Source of the DNA: Lacinutrix sp. C3R15
Lineage (GTDB): Bacteria; Bacteroidota; Bacteroidia; Flavobacteriales; Flavobacteriaceae
Direction of reading: 5' to 3'
NCBI RefSeq assembly: GCF_018860825.1
Contig: NZ_JAHKPZ010000004.1
Location: 471,102 to 535,101 of the forward strand
Length of the DNA stretch: 64,000 nucleotides
The translations under genes and the position numbers were made by a program. Of this stretch, positions 1-8,388 are shown in pieces. The stretch's first letter is position 1; each line of letters starts with the position of its first letter. The notes under the pieces were generated by a model. The model saw nothing but the letters and a program-made list of their open reading frames with translations, was not told where the DNA came from and did not search any database.

Positions 1-1419
1 AGTACTAATCAAGGTGGTACTTGGAGTCAGCTTTCACACTGGTATGGTGGTTTTGGTCACCAATATGTACATGCAGATCAGCACGTAGCTGTATTTGCTC
101 CTGGTGACTCTAATAAAATGTTATTTGGTAATGATGGTGGTGTTTATTACTCTGAGGATGCTGGTGCAACTATAGAAGAAAGAAATAATGGTTTTATAAC
201 CTCACAGTTTTATACTGTAGGTGTTGGGCCAACAACTGCTTTTACTGGTGATTATTTTGCTGGTGGTTTACAAGATAATGGTACACAACTTTTTCAAAAC
301 GCAAACCCTACAGGTACAGATAGCTCAACAGAGCCTTTTGGTGGTGATGGTGCGTATACATTCTTTGATCAAGATGGTACAGATAGATACTTTATTAGAA
401 ACTATGTGTATAATAGTGGTATTACACTTCGTCATTTTAATGGAGATGATGATGTTAATATAAACAATGAAAGTGCTAGTAATGGTGCTTTTATTAATCC
501 GCAAGCTTTAGATTCTAATTTAGATATCTTATATTCTAATTATTCTGCTACAGAAGTTATTATTAAAAGATATTCTGGTATTAAGTCTGCTTCTACTTTA
601 ACAAGTACAGATTTAACAGATGCAGTAGAATTAACAGCAACACCAACTGCTTTTACAGTGTCTCCTTATACTACAACTTCTTCTAAATTGTTAGTAGGTA
701 CAGTTTTAGGTGATGTTATCTTAGTAGAAAATGCTAATACTGCTTCACCAACTTGGACTAACTTAGATGATAATGTAATGGTTGGTAGTATTTCTGATAT
801 TGAATATGGGCAATCTGAAAGTGAAATTTTTGTTACCATACATAACTATGGTGTACAAAATGTTTGGTACTCTGGTGATGCTGGTACTACTTGGGAGCCT
901 AAAGATGGTAACTTACCAGATTTACCAGTAAAAACAATTTTACAAAACCCATTAAACTTAGAAGAAGTAATTATTGGTACAGAATTAGGTGTTTGGTATA
1001 CTACTAACTTTTCTGATGCATCTCCTACATGGACGCAATCTTATAATGGTATGAGTAACGTTGCTGTATTAGATTTAGACTTAAGAGATGATAATATGGT
1101 ATTTGCTGCTTCGTATGGTCGTGGTATCTTTTCAGGAGAGTTTACTCCAGATTCTTTAAGTATTGATGAGAATACAGAAAGTACATTTAGTATTTTTCCA
1201 AATCCTTCAAATGGAACTATTAATATTAAAGTAGCTCAAGATTACGGTAAGGTAGCTGCTTCTATTTTTGATATGAATGGTAAGCAAGTATATTCTTCAG
1301 AATTATCATTAAACCAACAGTCTACTATTAATGCTAATCATTTAGCTACAGGTATGTATGTGTTGAAAATTCAAGGAGCAAACTTCTCGCATTCAGAGAA
1401 ATTAATAATCAAGAAATAA
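1..1419 (+). CDS. T9SS-secreted BNR/sortilin-like repeat protein (3' part)
   Basis: The frame is open from the first base, so the 5' end lies outside the window; the Met at 118 is internal. The protein is rich in Gly, Asp and aromatic residues and has repeated motifs of the S-G-D-A-G-T-T-W type (around 880 and similar ones earlier). These are Asp-box/BNR repeats, as in sortilin-like or glycosyl-hydrolase beta-propellers. The last 85 or so residues form a type A T9SS sorting domain: an F-P-N-P-S-N-G turn, an F-D-M-N-G-K strand, a G-M-Y-V-L-K-I strand and a basic end. It should therefore be exported across the outer membrane and anchored or released. The substrate is unknown. A terminator follows 26 bp after the stop. 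Confidence 0.85.
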   Translation, partial: STNQGGTWSQLSHWYGGFGHQYVHADQHVAVFAPGDSNKMLFGNDGGVYYSEDAGATIEERNNGFITSQFYTVGVGPTTAFTGDYFAGGLQDNGTQLFQNANPTGTDSSTEPFGGDGAYTFFDQDGTDRYFIRNYVYNSGITLRHFNGDDDVNINNESASNGAFINPQALDSNLDILYSNYSATEVIIKRYSGIKSASTLTSTDLTDAVELTATPTAFTVSPYTTTSSKLLVGTVLGDVILVENANTASPTWTNLDDNVMVGSISDIEYGQSESEIFVTIHNYGVQNVWYSGDAGTTWEPKDGNLPDLPVKTILQNPLNLEEVIIGTELGVWYTTNFSDASPTWTQSYNGMSNVAVLDLDLRDDNMVFAASYGRGIFSGEFTPDSLSIDENTESTFSIFPNPSNGTINIKVAQDYGKVAASIFDMNGKQVYSSELSLNQQSTINANHLATGMYVLKIQGANFSHSEKLIIKK

Positions 1420-1444
1420 GTAGAATACCTACTTATTTATTAAA

Positions 1445-1473
1445 AAATGCCACTTTTAAGTGGCATTTTTTTT
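1445..1473 (+). terminator. Intrinsic terminator of the T9SS protein gene
   Basis: An 11-bp perfect stem (AAATGCCACTT / AAGTGGCATTT) with a 2-nt loop, followed by a run of T, lies just after the stop codon at 1419. Confidence 0.85.
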
Positions 1474-1649
1474 ACTATAATTTCATATAAACTTCTAAAA
1501 AAAAACATGGTTTTATAGGTTAATAACGATTAACCCTTGTGTTTTGTAGGTTAAAAATGTTTTTAATCGATATGTTTTTATTAAGCTTATTGTTTAAATA
1601 ATGAAGTTTTAATAATGTTGTTTCTTACAAGAGTATTAACATTTAAATC

Positions 1650-1778
1650 ATGAAAAAAAACCTACTTGGAGCACTTGTTATTTGTTTTGTACTCTTTGCT
1701 TGTTTATTAGTAATTAACGAAGTGATGCAGAGTCAAGCAGCAGAAAGTGAAAACGATACATATTACATTGCAGACTAA
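1650..1778 (+). CDS. 42-aa single-pass membrane peptide, unknown function
   Basis: This short frame starts with ATG and Lys-rich residues (M-K-K-N). A hydrophobic stretch of about 18 residues follows (roughly 5-22), then an acidic tail ending Y-Y-I-A-D. This layout fits a single transmembrane anchor or an uncleaved signal. Its stop codon overlaps the dxs stop codon on the other strand (1775-1778). It sits alone between a terminator and dxs. I do not recognise a family. The charge pattern and the exact abutment with dxs favour a real gene, but length alone cannot prove coding. Confidence 0.5.
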   Translation: MKKNLLGALVICFVLFACLLVINEVMQSQAAESENDTYYIAD

Positions 1779-3541
1779 TAGAGCTCTTTAATTTGGTTAG
1801 CAATACCAATAGCATCTAATTGTAATTCTTTTTGTAGTTCTAGAGTGCTTCCTTGATGTATAAATGCATCAGGAATACCTAATATACTAAGTTTGTTTTT
1901 ATACTTGTTTTCTGCTAAAAACTCTAAAACAGCACTTCCAAATCCACCATGTATAACACCATCTTCAATAGTAATTATGGTTTGGTATGTTTTGCATATA
2001 CTGTGAAGTAAAACGCTGTCTAGTGGTTTAATAAATTGCATGTCGTAATGTGCAACCTCTATTTCATTACTAACTAATTGTATGGCTTCTGTTGCAAGAG
2101 TAGCCATGGTGCCAATGCTTAAAACAGCTATTTCTTTACCTTTTTGCAAGCAAATACCTTTGCCTATTTCTATTTTGCTAAAAGGTTGTTTCCAGTCTAT
2201 AATTTTACCTCTTCCTCTTGGGTATCTAATAGCAATGGGTACTTTTAAACCTAGTTGGGCAGTGTACATGATATTACGCAAATCAATTTCGTTTCTAGGA
2301 GCATAAAGAATGAGGTTGGGTATGCATCTTAAATAAGCTATATCAAAAACACCATGATGTGTAGCGCCATCTTCACCAACTAGTCCAGCTCTGTCTAAAC
2401 AAAAAATTACTGGTAGCTTTTGTAAAGCCACATCGTGTATAACTTGGTCATAAGCACGTTGTAAAAAAGTAGAATAGATATTACAAAAAGGAATATAGCC
2501 TTGTGTGGCCATTCCTGCTGCTAGTGTTACTGCGTGTTGTTCTGCAATACCAACATCTAAAGCACGATCTGGAAACTCTTGCATCATGTATTTTAAAGAG
2601 CTTCCTGTTGGCATAGCAGGTGTTATACCTATTATTTTTTTATTATTTCTCGCAAGTTCTACAATTGTATGCCCAAAAACATCTTGAAATTTAGGAGCTT
2701 TTATGGTGTTGGGCTTTGCGTGTAATTCTCCTGTTTTTGCATCAAATTTTCCTGGTGCATGGTATTTTACTTGGTCTTCTTCTGCTTGTTTAAGACCTTT
2801 CCCTTTGGTGGTAATAACGTGTAAAAACTTAGGTCCTTTTACTTTTTTTAGTCTTTCTAGTTCTGTAATTATAGCAGATAAATCATGTCCGTCTATAGGT
2901 CCAGAATAATTAAAATTTAGTGCTTCAAAAATATTATCCTGTTTTTCTGTTCCCTTTTTTACGTTGGTTAAATATTGTTTTAAAGCCCCAACACTTGGGT
3001 CTATGCCAATAGCGTTATCATTTAAAATAACTAATAGGTTTGCAGTAGTAACACCAGCGTGATTTAAACCTTCAAAAGCCATTCCGCTAGCTATAGAAGC
3101 ATCTCCAATTACCGCAATATGTTGCTTGTTGATTTCTCCTTTTAATTGTGAAACTAAAGCCATACCTAGCGTTGCAGAGATAGAAGTAGAGGAGTGGCCA
3201 ACACCAAAAGCATCAAAAATGCTTTCTTCGCGTTTAGGAAATCCAGAAATACCTCCTAGCTGTCTATTGGTGTGAAAAATATTTTTTCTACCAGTAAGTA
3301 ATTTGTGTACATAGGCTTGGTGGCCAACATCCCAAACCAATAAATCATCTGGTGTGTTAAATACATAATGTAAGGCAATAGTAAGTTCTACAACACCAAG
3401 ACTTGCGCCTAAATGGCCTTCTTTGGTTGCAACGATATTAATTATAAATTCACGCAATTCTTTAGCTAGATCTGGTAATTGCTCTTGCTTTAAAAGACGT
3501 AAATCTTTAGGGTAATTTATATGGTCTAGTATCTTACTCAT
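1775..3541 (-). CDS. dxs: 1-deoxy-D-xylulose-5-phosphate synthase
   Basis: Condenses pyruvate and glyceraldehyde 3-phosphate to DXP, the first step of the non-mevalonate isoprenoid pathway; needs thiamine diphosphate and Mg. Visible features are the N-terminal V-W-D-V-G-H-Q-A-Y motif (about residue 70), G-H-S-S-T-S (about 115), the G-D-A-S / N-D-N thiamine-diphosphate motif (about 145-175), the pyrimidine-domain motif E-Q-H-A-V-T-L-A-A-G (about 355) and a transketolase C-terminal domain. At 588 aa it is somewhat shorter than the roughly 620-aa E. coli enzyme, as is common in this phylum. A -7 box lies only 6 nt before the ATG, so the mRNA may be almost leaderless. The pathway product feeds the polyprenyl synthetase at 21.9 kb. 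Confidence 0.97.
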   Translation of the reverse strand: MSKILDHINYPKDLRLLKQEQLPDLAKELREFIINIVATKEGHLGASLGVVELTIALHYVFNTPDDLLVWDVGHQAYVHKLLTGRKNIFHTNRQLGGISGFPKREESIFDAFGVGHSSTSISATLGMALVSQLKGEINKQHIAVIGDASIASGMAFEGLNHAGVTTANLLVILNDNAIGIDPSVGALKQYLTNVKKGTEKQDNIFEALNFNYSGPIDGHDLSAIITELERLKKVKGPKFLHVITTKGKGLKQAEEDQVKYHAPGKFDAKTGELHAKPNTIKAPKFQDVFGHTIVELARNNKKIIGITPAMPTGSSLKYMMQEFPDRALDVGIAEQHAVTLAAGMATQGYIPFCNIYSTFLQRAYDQVIHDVALQKLPVIFCLDRAGLVGEDGATHHGVFDIAYLRCIPNLILYAPRNEIDLRNIMYTAQLGLKVPIAIRYPRGRGKIIDWKQPFSKIEIGKGICLQKGKEIAVLSIGTMATLATEAIQLVSNEIEVAHYDMQFIKPLDSVLLHSICKTYQTIITIEDGVIHGGFGSAVLEFLAENKYKNKLSILGIPDAFIHQGSTLELQKELQLDAIGIANQIKELY

Positions 3542-3547
3542 GAACTA

Positions 3548-3555
3548 CAAATGTA
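3548..3555 (-). promoter_or_regulatory. Bacteroidota -7 box for dxs
   Basis: On the minus strand this reads TACATTTG, a full match to TAnnTTTG. It ends 6 nt before the dxs ATG. I see no good -33 TTG. Confidence 0.5.
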
Positions 3556-3634
3556 ATATTTGAAAATGATACTCATACTAATAACATTTGAAATTGTACT
3601 TTTACCATAATTAATAATGTAATATTAGTAAAGA

Positions 3635-4084
3635 ATGATTAATCCTTTTGATGATACTTATTTTATGCGCAAAGCGCTTCAAGAAGCAGAGACTGCATTA
3701 GAAAAAGGAGAAATTCCTGTGGGTGCTGTTATTGTTGTTGAAGATAGAATAATTGCTAGAGCGCATAATTTAACAGAGTTGTTAAATGATGTAACTGCAC
3801 ATGCAGAAATGCAAGCCATTACTGCTGCTGCTAATTTTTTAGGAGGAAAATATCTTAAAAATTGTACGCTTTATGTAACCTTAGAGCCTTGCCAAATGTG
3901 TGCAGGAGCTTTGTATTGGAGTCAGATTTCTAAAATTGTTTATGGTGCCACAGATGAACATAGAGGTTGTGGTGTTATGAAAACTACCTTACACCCAAAA
4001 ACTGAAATAGTAGGAGGTGTTTTAGCTCAAGAAGCTGCAGCTATTATGAAACGTTTTTTTATAGAAAAAAGAAATTTGAATTAA
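3635..4084 (+). CDS. tadA: tRNA-specific adenosine deaminase (TadA family)
   Basis: A zinc-dependent nucleoside deaminase. It carries T-A-H-A-E (His56, Glu58 catalytic) and P-C-Q-M-C (Cys86, Cys89 zinc ligands) in the order and spacing of TadA, which converts the wobble adenosine of tRNA-Arg(ACG) to inosine. Length (149 aa) and the phrase T-L-E-P-C-x-M-C-A-G-A match TadA better than cytidine or guanine deaminases, although these are related. It is divergent from dxs, with a 93-bp shared upstream region. The predicted start is the first ATG of the frame and the one before the conserved amphipathic first helix. Confidence 0.88.
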   Translation: MINPFDDTYFMRKALQEAETALEKGEIPVGAVIVVEDRIIARAHNLTELLNDVTAHAEMQAITAAANFLGGKYLKNCTLYVTLEPCQMCAGALYWSQISKIVYGATDEHRGCGVMKTTLHPKTEIVGGVLAQEAAAIMKRFFIEKRNLN

Positions 4085-4120
4085 TAAATTACATTAAAAA
4101 AAATCTCTGGTAGTAATACA

Positions 4121-4303
4121 GATGGCAGGTTGGTGCATTAGCGATAGAAACGGCATCCTTTTTTGTGCTTAAAAGTAGTTTGTTGAAATTTAATTTATGC
4201 TGCTTAAAAAAAGTGTACTACAATACAGAAATGGAGTATTACAAAAAAGATATAGTGTATAGCGCGACGCTTTGTAGCTTTTTGCGAAAAAGGGGAATGC
4301 CCT
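4121..4303. other. Structured intergenic element, possible ncRNA or repeat family
   Basis: About 180 bp between tadA and a small membrane gene with no convincing frame. Its ends pair: GGCAT-CC (4152-4158) with GG-A-ATGCC (4294-4301). Internal blocks with high GC for this genome (AGCGATAGAAACGGCATCC, AGCGCGACGC, then AGCTTTTTGCGAAAAAGGGG) stand out against AT-rich surroundings. I recall very similar blocks in intergenic regions of other flavobacterial genomes, but could not search. It could be a structured RNA, a 3' UTR element of tadA, or a non-autonomous repeat. Confidence 0.45.
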
Positions 4304-4305
4304 AA

Positions 4306-4554
4306 TTATAGTTTTCTGGTATCTCCTTCGCGTTTACGCATTTTATCGAGATTTTCTTTATTAAGCATATAGTCGTTAATGTCTTTGTTTTTCCATCTGT
4401 AGTAAGAAAACATTGGAAATACTATTAAAAACAAACCTACTACACCAAAGCCTATTAGTTTTTGTGAATAGGGAAGGTTTAATGCAAAGCCCGAAATAAT
4501 GCTTGTTAAAGATGCTATAAAGGCTATAAAGGTTATGATTTTTATGGGTTTCAT
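4306..4554 (-). CDS. 82-aa two-helix membrane protein, unknown function
   Basis: Two hydrophobic segments (about residues 5-25 and 32-50) are followed by a basic, charged C-terminal tail of about 30 residues with many Lys, Asn and Arg. The N-terminus (M-K-P-I-K-I-I) suits a first transmembrane helix. No family recognised. It lies 51 bp downstream of the ClC gene in the same direction and may be cotranscribed with it, but no functional link can be read from the sequence. Confidence 0.7.
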   Translation of the reverse strand: MKPIKIITFIAFIASLTSIISGFALNLPYSQKLIGFGVVGLFLIVFPMFSYYRWKNKDINDYMLNKENLDKMRKREGDTRKL

Positions 4555-4605
4555 ATTTTTAAGTAACTACCTAGGTATTGTGTTTTAAGTGTTTAAGTTT
4601 ATTTG

Positions 4606-6396
4606 TTAGGTTGTAAAATTAATTAATTCACGACGGTAAGCTGTTAATAATTTAGATTTGGATATAAAGCCAATATAAACTCCTTTTCTTACTACTGGTA
4701 AATTCCAGGCACTACTGTCGTGAAATTTTTTCATTATAGTGGTCATTTTGTCTTTTTCTATATCGATAACCTCAGGAGGGTTTTGCATGACATCTATTGC
4801 AGTTACTTCGTTGTAAAGTGTTTGGTCAAACATGATAGATCTAATATCATCTAATAAAATGATGCCTTTAAGTGTTTTGTGTTTTTTATCTATAACCGGA
4901 AAAATGTTTCGGTTAGATTTTATAACTGCTTGATTAATAATTTCTCCTAAAGTCATTTTAGTAGTAATAGATATAAAGTTGGTTTCAATTACTTTATTAA
5001 TGTCCATTAAGGTTAAAACAGCATGGTCTTTGTCATGTGTTATTAGTTCTCCTTTTCTGCCTAATTCCATTGTATATACAGAATGTGGTGCAAAATGTTT
5101 GGTTATACCAAAAGAAATAGCTGAGGTAATCATTAAAGGAATAAATAGATCATAACCACCAGTAAGTTCGGCAATTAAAAAGATAGCGGTTAAAGGTGCT
5201 TGTAAAATTCCTGCTAATAAACCAGTCATACCAACAAGGGTGAAATTGCTTTCGGAAACAGGAGCGCTAAACAATCCGCAATTATTTATAATTTTAGCAA
5301 TGCAGTTTCCCATGATGCTTCCCATAAAAAGTGTAGGAGCAAATATACCACCAACACCACCAGCACCAAAGGTAAGTGCGCTTGCTATGACTTTAAAAAA
5401 AACAAGTCCAGCTAGTAGTAGAATTACAGCCCAAACATTGGTTAAATCTAAATGCAAAAAATTATTTACTAATGCTTTTTCTGGGTTTCCGGCAATAAGA
5501 CTGTTCATGATGTCAAAACCTTCTCCATAAAGAGGTGGAATTAAATATACCAATAGGCCAATACCAGCACCACCAAAAAGGAGTTTTTTTAAAGGTGTGT
5601 TTATTTTATCAAAAAGTTTTTGAACCCTTTCGTAAACTTCATTAAAATATATAGAAGTAAATGCTGCACAGACACCTAAAAACATGTAAAAAGGAACGTC
5701 TGAAATAATAAATTTATCCTCAATTCTAAAAGGTAATAAAATATCATCGCCAAAGAAAAAATAGGAAGTAAGGATTGCAGAAAGCGAAGCTAAAAGCAAA
5801 GGTAGCATAGATACAATGGTTAGGTCTAAGCTAAAAACTTCTATTGCAAAAATTATTGCAGCAATAGGTGCCTTAAAAATGGATGATAGTGCTCCTGCTG
5901 CAGCACAACCAATTAATAAGGTTTTTGTTTTTTGGTTCATTCTAAACAACCTAGAAATATTAGAGCTTATTGCTGCTCCTGTAGCAACAGCAGGTCCTTC
6001 TAGTCCTACAGAACCACCAAAACCTATGGTTACAGGAGCTGTAAGTATAGAGCCAAACATTTGATAGCTTTTTATGACTCCTTTACGTTTTGCTATTGCG
6101 TATAAGGTTGATGGTATACCATGACTTAATTTCGCTCTAATAATATATTTTATGATTAAATAAACGAGAATAAATCCAATGGTGGGAAACAAAAAATAAA
6201 AAGCCTGATGGTAATATTGTACTAACCGGGTTTCTAATAAATGTTGAATGAAGTGTGTTAGGTTTTTTAATATTACTGCACCAACACCTGAGGTAAAACC
6301 AACTAAAGCACTTAAAAAATATACAAACTGTTTGTTTGAGACGTGCTTGGTTCTCCAGATTAGTATTCTTTTTAATATAGGATGTTTTGCTGGCAT
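4606..6396 (-). CDS. ClC-family chloride channel/antiporter with CBS pair
   Basis: A voltage-gated-chloride-channel family membrane protein followed by two C-terminal CBS domains (about the last 140 residues). Ion-path motifs are visible: S-H-G-I-P near the N-terminus, G-L-E-G-P carrying the gating (external) glutamate, and G-G-I-F-A-P-T. In the A-I-E-V segment the residue aligned with the internal proton-transfer glutamate of E. coli ClC appears to be Val. I place the start at the ATG at 6396 (M-P-A-K-H-P). The longer frame would begin with TTG at 6423, inside the aspS terminator hairpin. A final length of 596 aa fits bacterial ClC-CBS proteins. Confidence 0.9.
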   Translation of the reverse strand: MPAKHPILKRILIWRTKHVSNKQFVYFLSALVGFTSGVGAVILKNLTHFIQHLLETRLVQYYHQAFYFLFPTIGFILVYLIIKYIIRAKLSHGIPSTLYAIAKRKGVIKSYQMFGSILTAPVTIGFGGSVGLEGPAVATGAAISSNISRLFRMNQKTKTLLIGCAAAGALSSIFKAPIAAIIFAIEVFSLDLTIVSMLPLLLASLSAILTSYFFFGDDILLPFRIEDKFIISDVPFYMFLGVCAAFTSIYFNEVYERVQKLFDKINTPLKKLLFGGAGIGLLVYLIPPLYGEGFDIMNSLIAGNPEKALVNNFLHLDLTNVWAVILLLAGLVFFKVIASALTFGAGGVGGIFAPTLFMGSIMGNCIAKIINNCGLFSAPVSESNFTLVGMTGLLAGILQAPLTAIFLIAELTGGYDLFIPLMITSAISFGITKHFAPHSVYTMELGRKGELITHDKDHAVLTLMDINKVIETNFISITTKMTLGEIINQAVIKSNRNIFPVIDKKHKTLKGIILLDDIRSIMFDQTLYNEVTAIDVMQNPPEVIDIEKDKMTTIMKKFHDSSAWNLPVVRKGVYIGFISKSKLLTAYRRELINFTT

Positions 6397-6410
6397 AGTT
6401 AAAACTACTA

Positions 6411-6437
6411 AAAAATCCTGCAAGCAGCAGGATTTTT
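6411..6437 (-). terminator. Intrinsic terminator after aspS
   Basis: An 11-bp stem (AAAAATCCTGC / GCAGGATTTTT) with a 5-nt loop starts 3 bp after the aspS stop. The run of T on the minus strand suits aspS transcription. It sits in what would be the 5' end of an extended ClC frame. Confidence 0.85.
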
Positions 6438-6440
6438 AAT

Positions 6441-8195
6441 TTATGATTTTAAGTTAAGTTTTAAATTTAACTCTGTTAGTTGTTCTTCATCAATAGGAGC
6501 AGGTGCATCTATCATGACATCTCGACCAGAATTGTTTTTTGGAAACGCTATAAAGTCTCTAATGGTTTCTTGACCTCCTAAAATAGCTACCAGTCTATCT
6601 AATCCAAAAGCGAGTCCACCATGTGGTGGTGCACCATATTCAAAAGCATCCATTAAAAAGCCAAATTGTGCTTTTGCTTCTTCTTCGGTAAAACCTAAAT
6701 GTTTTAACATGATGCCTTGTGTTTTCTTGTCGTGAATTCTAATAGAACCACCACCAATTTCGTTTCCGTTTAAAACTAAATCGTAAGCATTCGCTTTTAC
6801 CTCACCAGGATTGGTGTCTAATAATTCTATTTGTCCTGGTTTTGGTGAGGTAAACGGATGATGCATGGCGTGGTAATTACCCGTTTCTTCGTCAAGTTCT
6901 AATAAAGGGAAGTCTATTACCCAAAGTGGAGCAAATACTTTTGGGTCGCGTAAACCTAAACGTGTTGCTAGCTCCATACGTAAAGCGCTTAATTGTGCTC
7001 TTACTTTATTAGTGTCACCAGATAAAATACAAATTAAGTCGCCAGGTTTAGCTCCTGTAACTTCAGCCCATTTAGCTAAATCTTCCTGGTTGTAAAACTT
7101 ATCTACAGAAGATTTAAAGCTTCCGTCGTCATTATATCTGCAATACACCATGCCTAAGGCTCCAATTTGCGGACGTTTAATCCAACTAATCAGTTTGTCT
7201 ATTTCTTTTCTGGTATATGTATTTCCGCCAGGAACAGCAATACCAACTACTAGTTCGGCATTGTTAAAAACACCAAAGTCTTTATGTTGTGCAACTGCAT
7301 TAAGCTCACCAAATTGCATCCCGAAACGAATGTCTGGTTTGTCATTTCCGTATAAACGCATGGCATCATCATACAGCATTCTTGGGAATTTTTCTACTTC
7401 AACACCATTGACTTCTTTTAATAAATGACGTGTTAAACCTTCAAAAGCATTTAAAATGTCTTCTTGGTCTATAAATGCCATTTCACAATCTATTTGTGTA
7501 AATTCTGGCTGTCTGTCTGCACGTAAATCTTCGTCTCTAAAGCATTTTACAATTTGAAAATACTTATCCATACCACCAACCATAAGCAATTGCTTGAACG
7601 TTTGAGGAGATTGTGGTAAAGCGTAAAATTGTCCTTCGTTCATTCTACTTGGTACCACAAAATCACGTGCACCTTCTGGAGTAGATTTAATTAAATAAGG
7701 TGTTTCTACTTCTATAAAGCCTTCTTTAGCTAAATAGTTTCTAACTTCTTGGGTTACTTTAGATCTAAAAATAAGGCTGTTTTTTACAGGGTTACGACGA
7801 ATATCTAGGTAACGATATTTCATACGTAACTCTTCACCTCCATCGGTATCATCTTCTATAGTAAAAGGAGGTAAAAGTGCTTCGTTTAAAATGGTTAATT
7901 CAGAAACTAAAATTTCTATGTCACCAGTAGACATTTTAGGGTTTTTAGAGGCACGCTCAATAACCGTTCCTTTTACTTGTATAACAAATTCACGACCCAG
8001 TTTTTGTGCTTGTTCTAAAAGGCTTTTTGAAGTGCGTTCTTCATCAAAAACTAATTGTGTAATTCCGTATCTATCACGTAAATCTACCCAAACAATAAAT
8101 CCTTTGTCTCTAGATTTTTGTACCCAACCTGCAAGTGTTACTTCTGTATTTGTATGTGATGCATTTAGCTCACCACAATTATGACTTCTATACAT
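6441..8195 (-). CDS. aspS: Aspartyl-tRNA synthetase
   Basis: A class IIb aminoacyl-tRNA synthetase charging tRNA-Asp. The order is an N-terminal OB-fold anticodon-binding domain (about residues 15-110), then motif 2 ([16 protein letters not shown]), a GAD insertion domain in the middle (about 290-420), and motif 3 near the C-terminus (G-L-A-F-G-L-D-R). Length 584 aa is normal for the bacterial form. The ATG at 8195 opens on [10 protein letters not shown], the usual start. It has its own -7 box upstream and a strong terminator downstream, so it is likely monocistronic. Confidence 0.97.
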   Translation of the reverse strand: MYRSHNCGELNASHTNTEVTLAGWVQKSRDKGFIVWVDLRDRYGITQLVFDEERTSKSLLEQAQKLGREFVIQVKGTVIERASKNPKMSTGDIEILVSELTILNEALLPPFTIEDDTDGGEELRMKYRYLDIRRNPVKNSLIFRSKVTQEVRNYLAKEGFIEVETPYLIKSTPEGARDFVVPSRMNEGQFYALPQSPQTFKQLLMVGGMDKYFQIVKCFRDEDLRADRQPEFTQIDCEMAFIDQEDILNAFEGLTRHLLKEVNGVEVEKFPRMLYDDAMRLYGNDKPDIRFGMQFGELNAVAQHKDFGVFNNAELVVGIAVPGGNTYTRKEIDKLISWIKRPQIGALGMVYCRYNDDGSFKSSVDKFYNQEDLAKWAEVTGAKPGDLICILSGDTNKVRAQLSALRMELATRLGLRDPKVFAPLWVIDFPLLELDEETGNYHAMHHPFTSPKPGQIELLDTNPGEVKANAYDLVLNGNEIGGGSIRIHDKKTQGIMLKHLGFTEEEAKAQFGFLMDAFEYGAPPHGGLAFGLDRLVAILGGQETIRDFIAFPKNNSGRDVMIDAPAPIDEEQLTELNLKLNLKS

Positions 8196-8213
8196 AAAAT
8201 TTTATTTGAAGTG

Positions 8214-8221
8214 CAAATTTA
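8214..8221 (-). promoter_or_regulatory. -7 box for aspS
   Basis: The minus strand reads TAAATTTG, matching TAnnTTTG, 18 nt before the aspS ATG. No clear -33 element. Confidence 0.45.
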
Positions 8222-8388
8222 ACATTTATATTTTGACTATAATTACTTATTTTAAAACAAATTAATTTGCTAGTATTTAACATTAAAATAATGAATATTA
8301 TTACTGAATATTTTTAAAAATAAGAATAATTCAAAAAATATACGTAATTTGTTGTTATTTAATAATAATTAATAAAAAACCAAAAATT

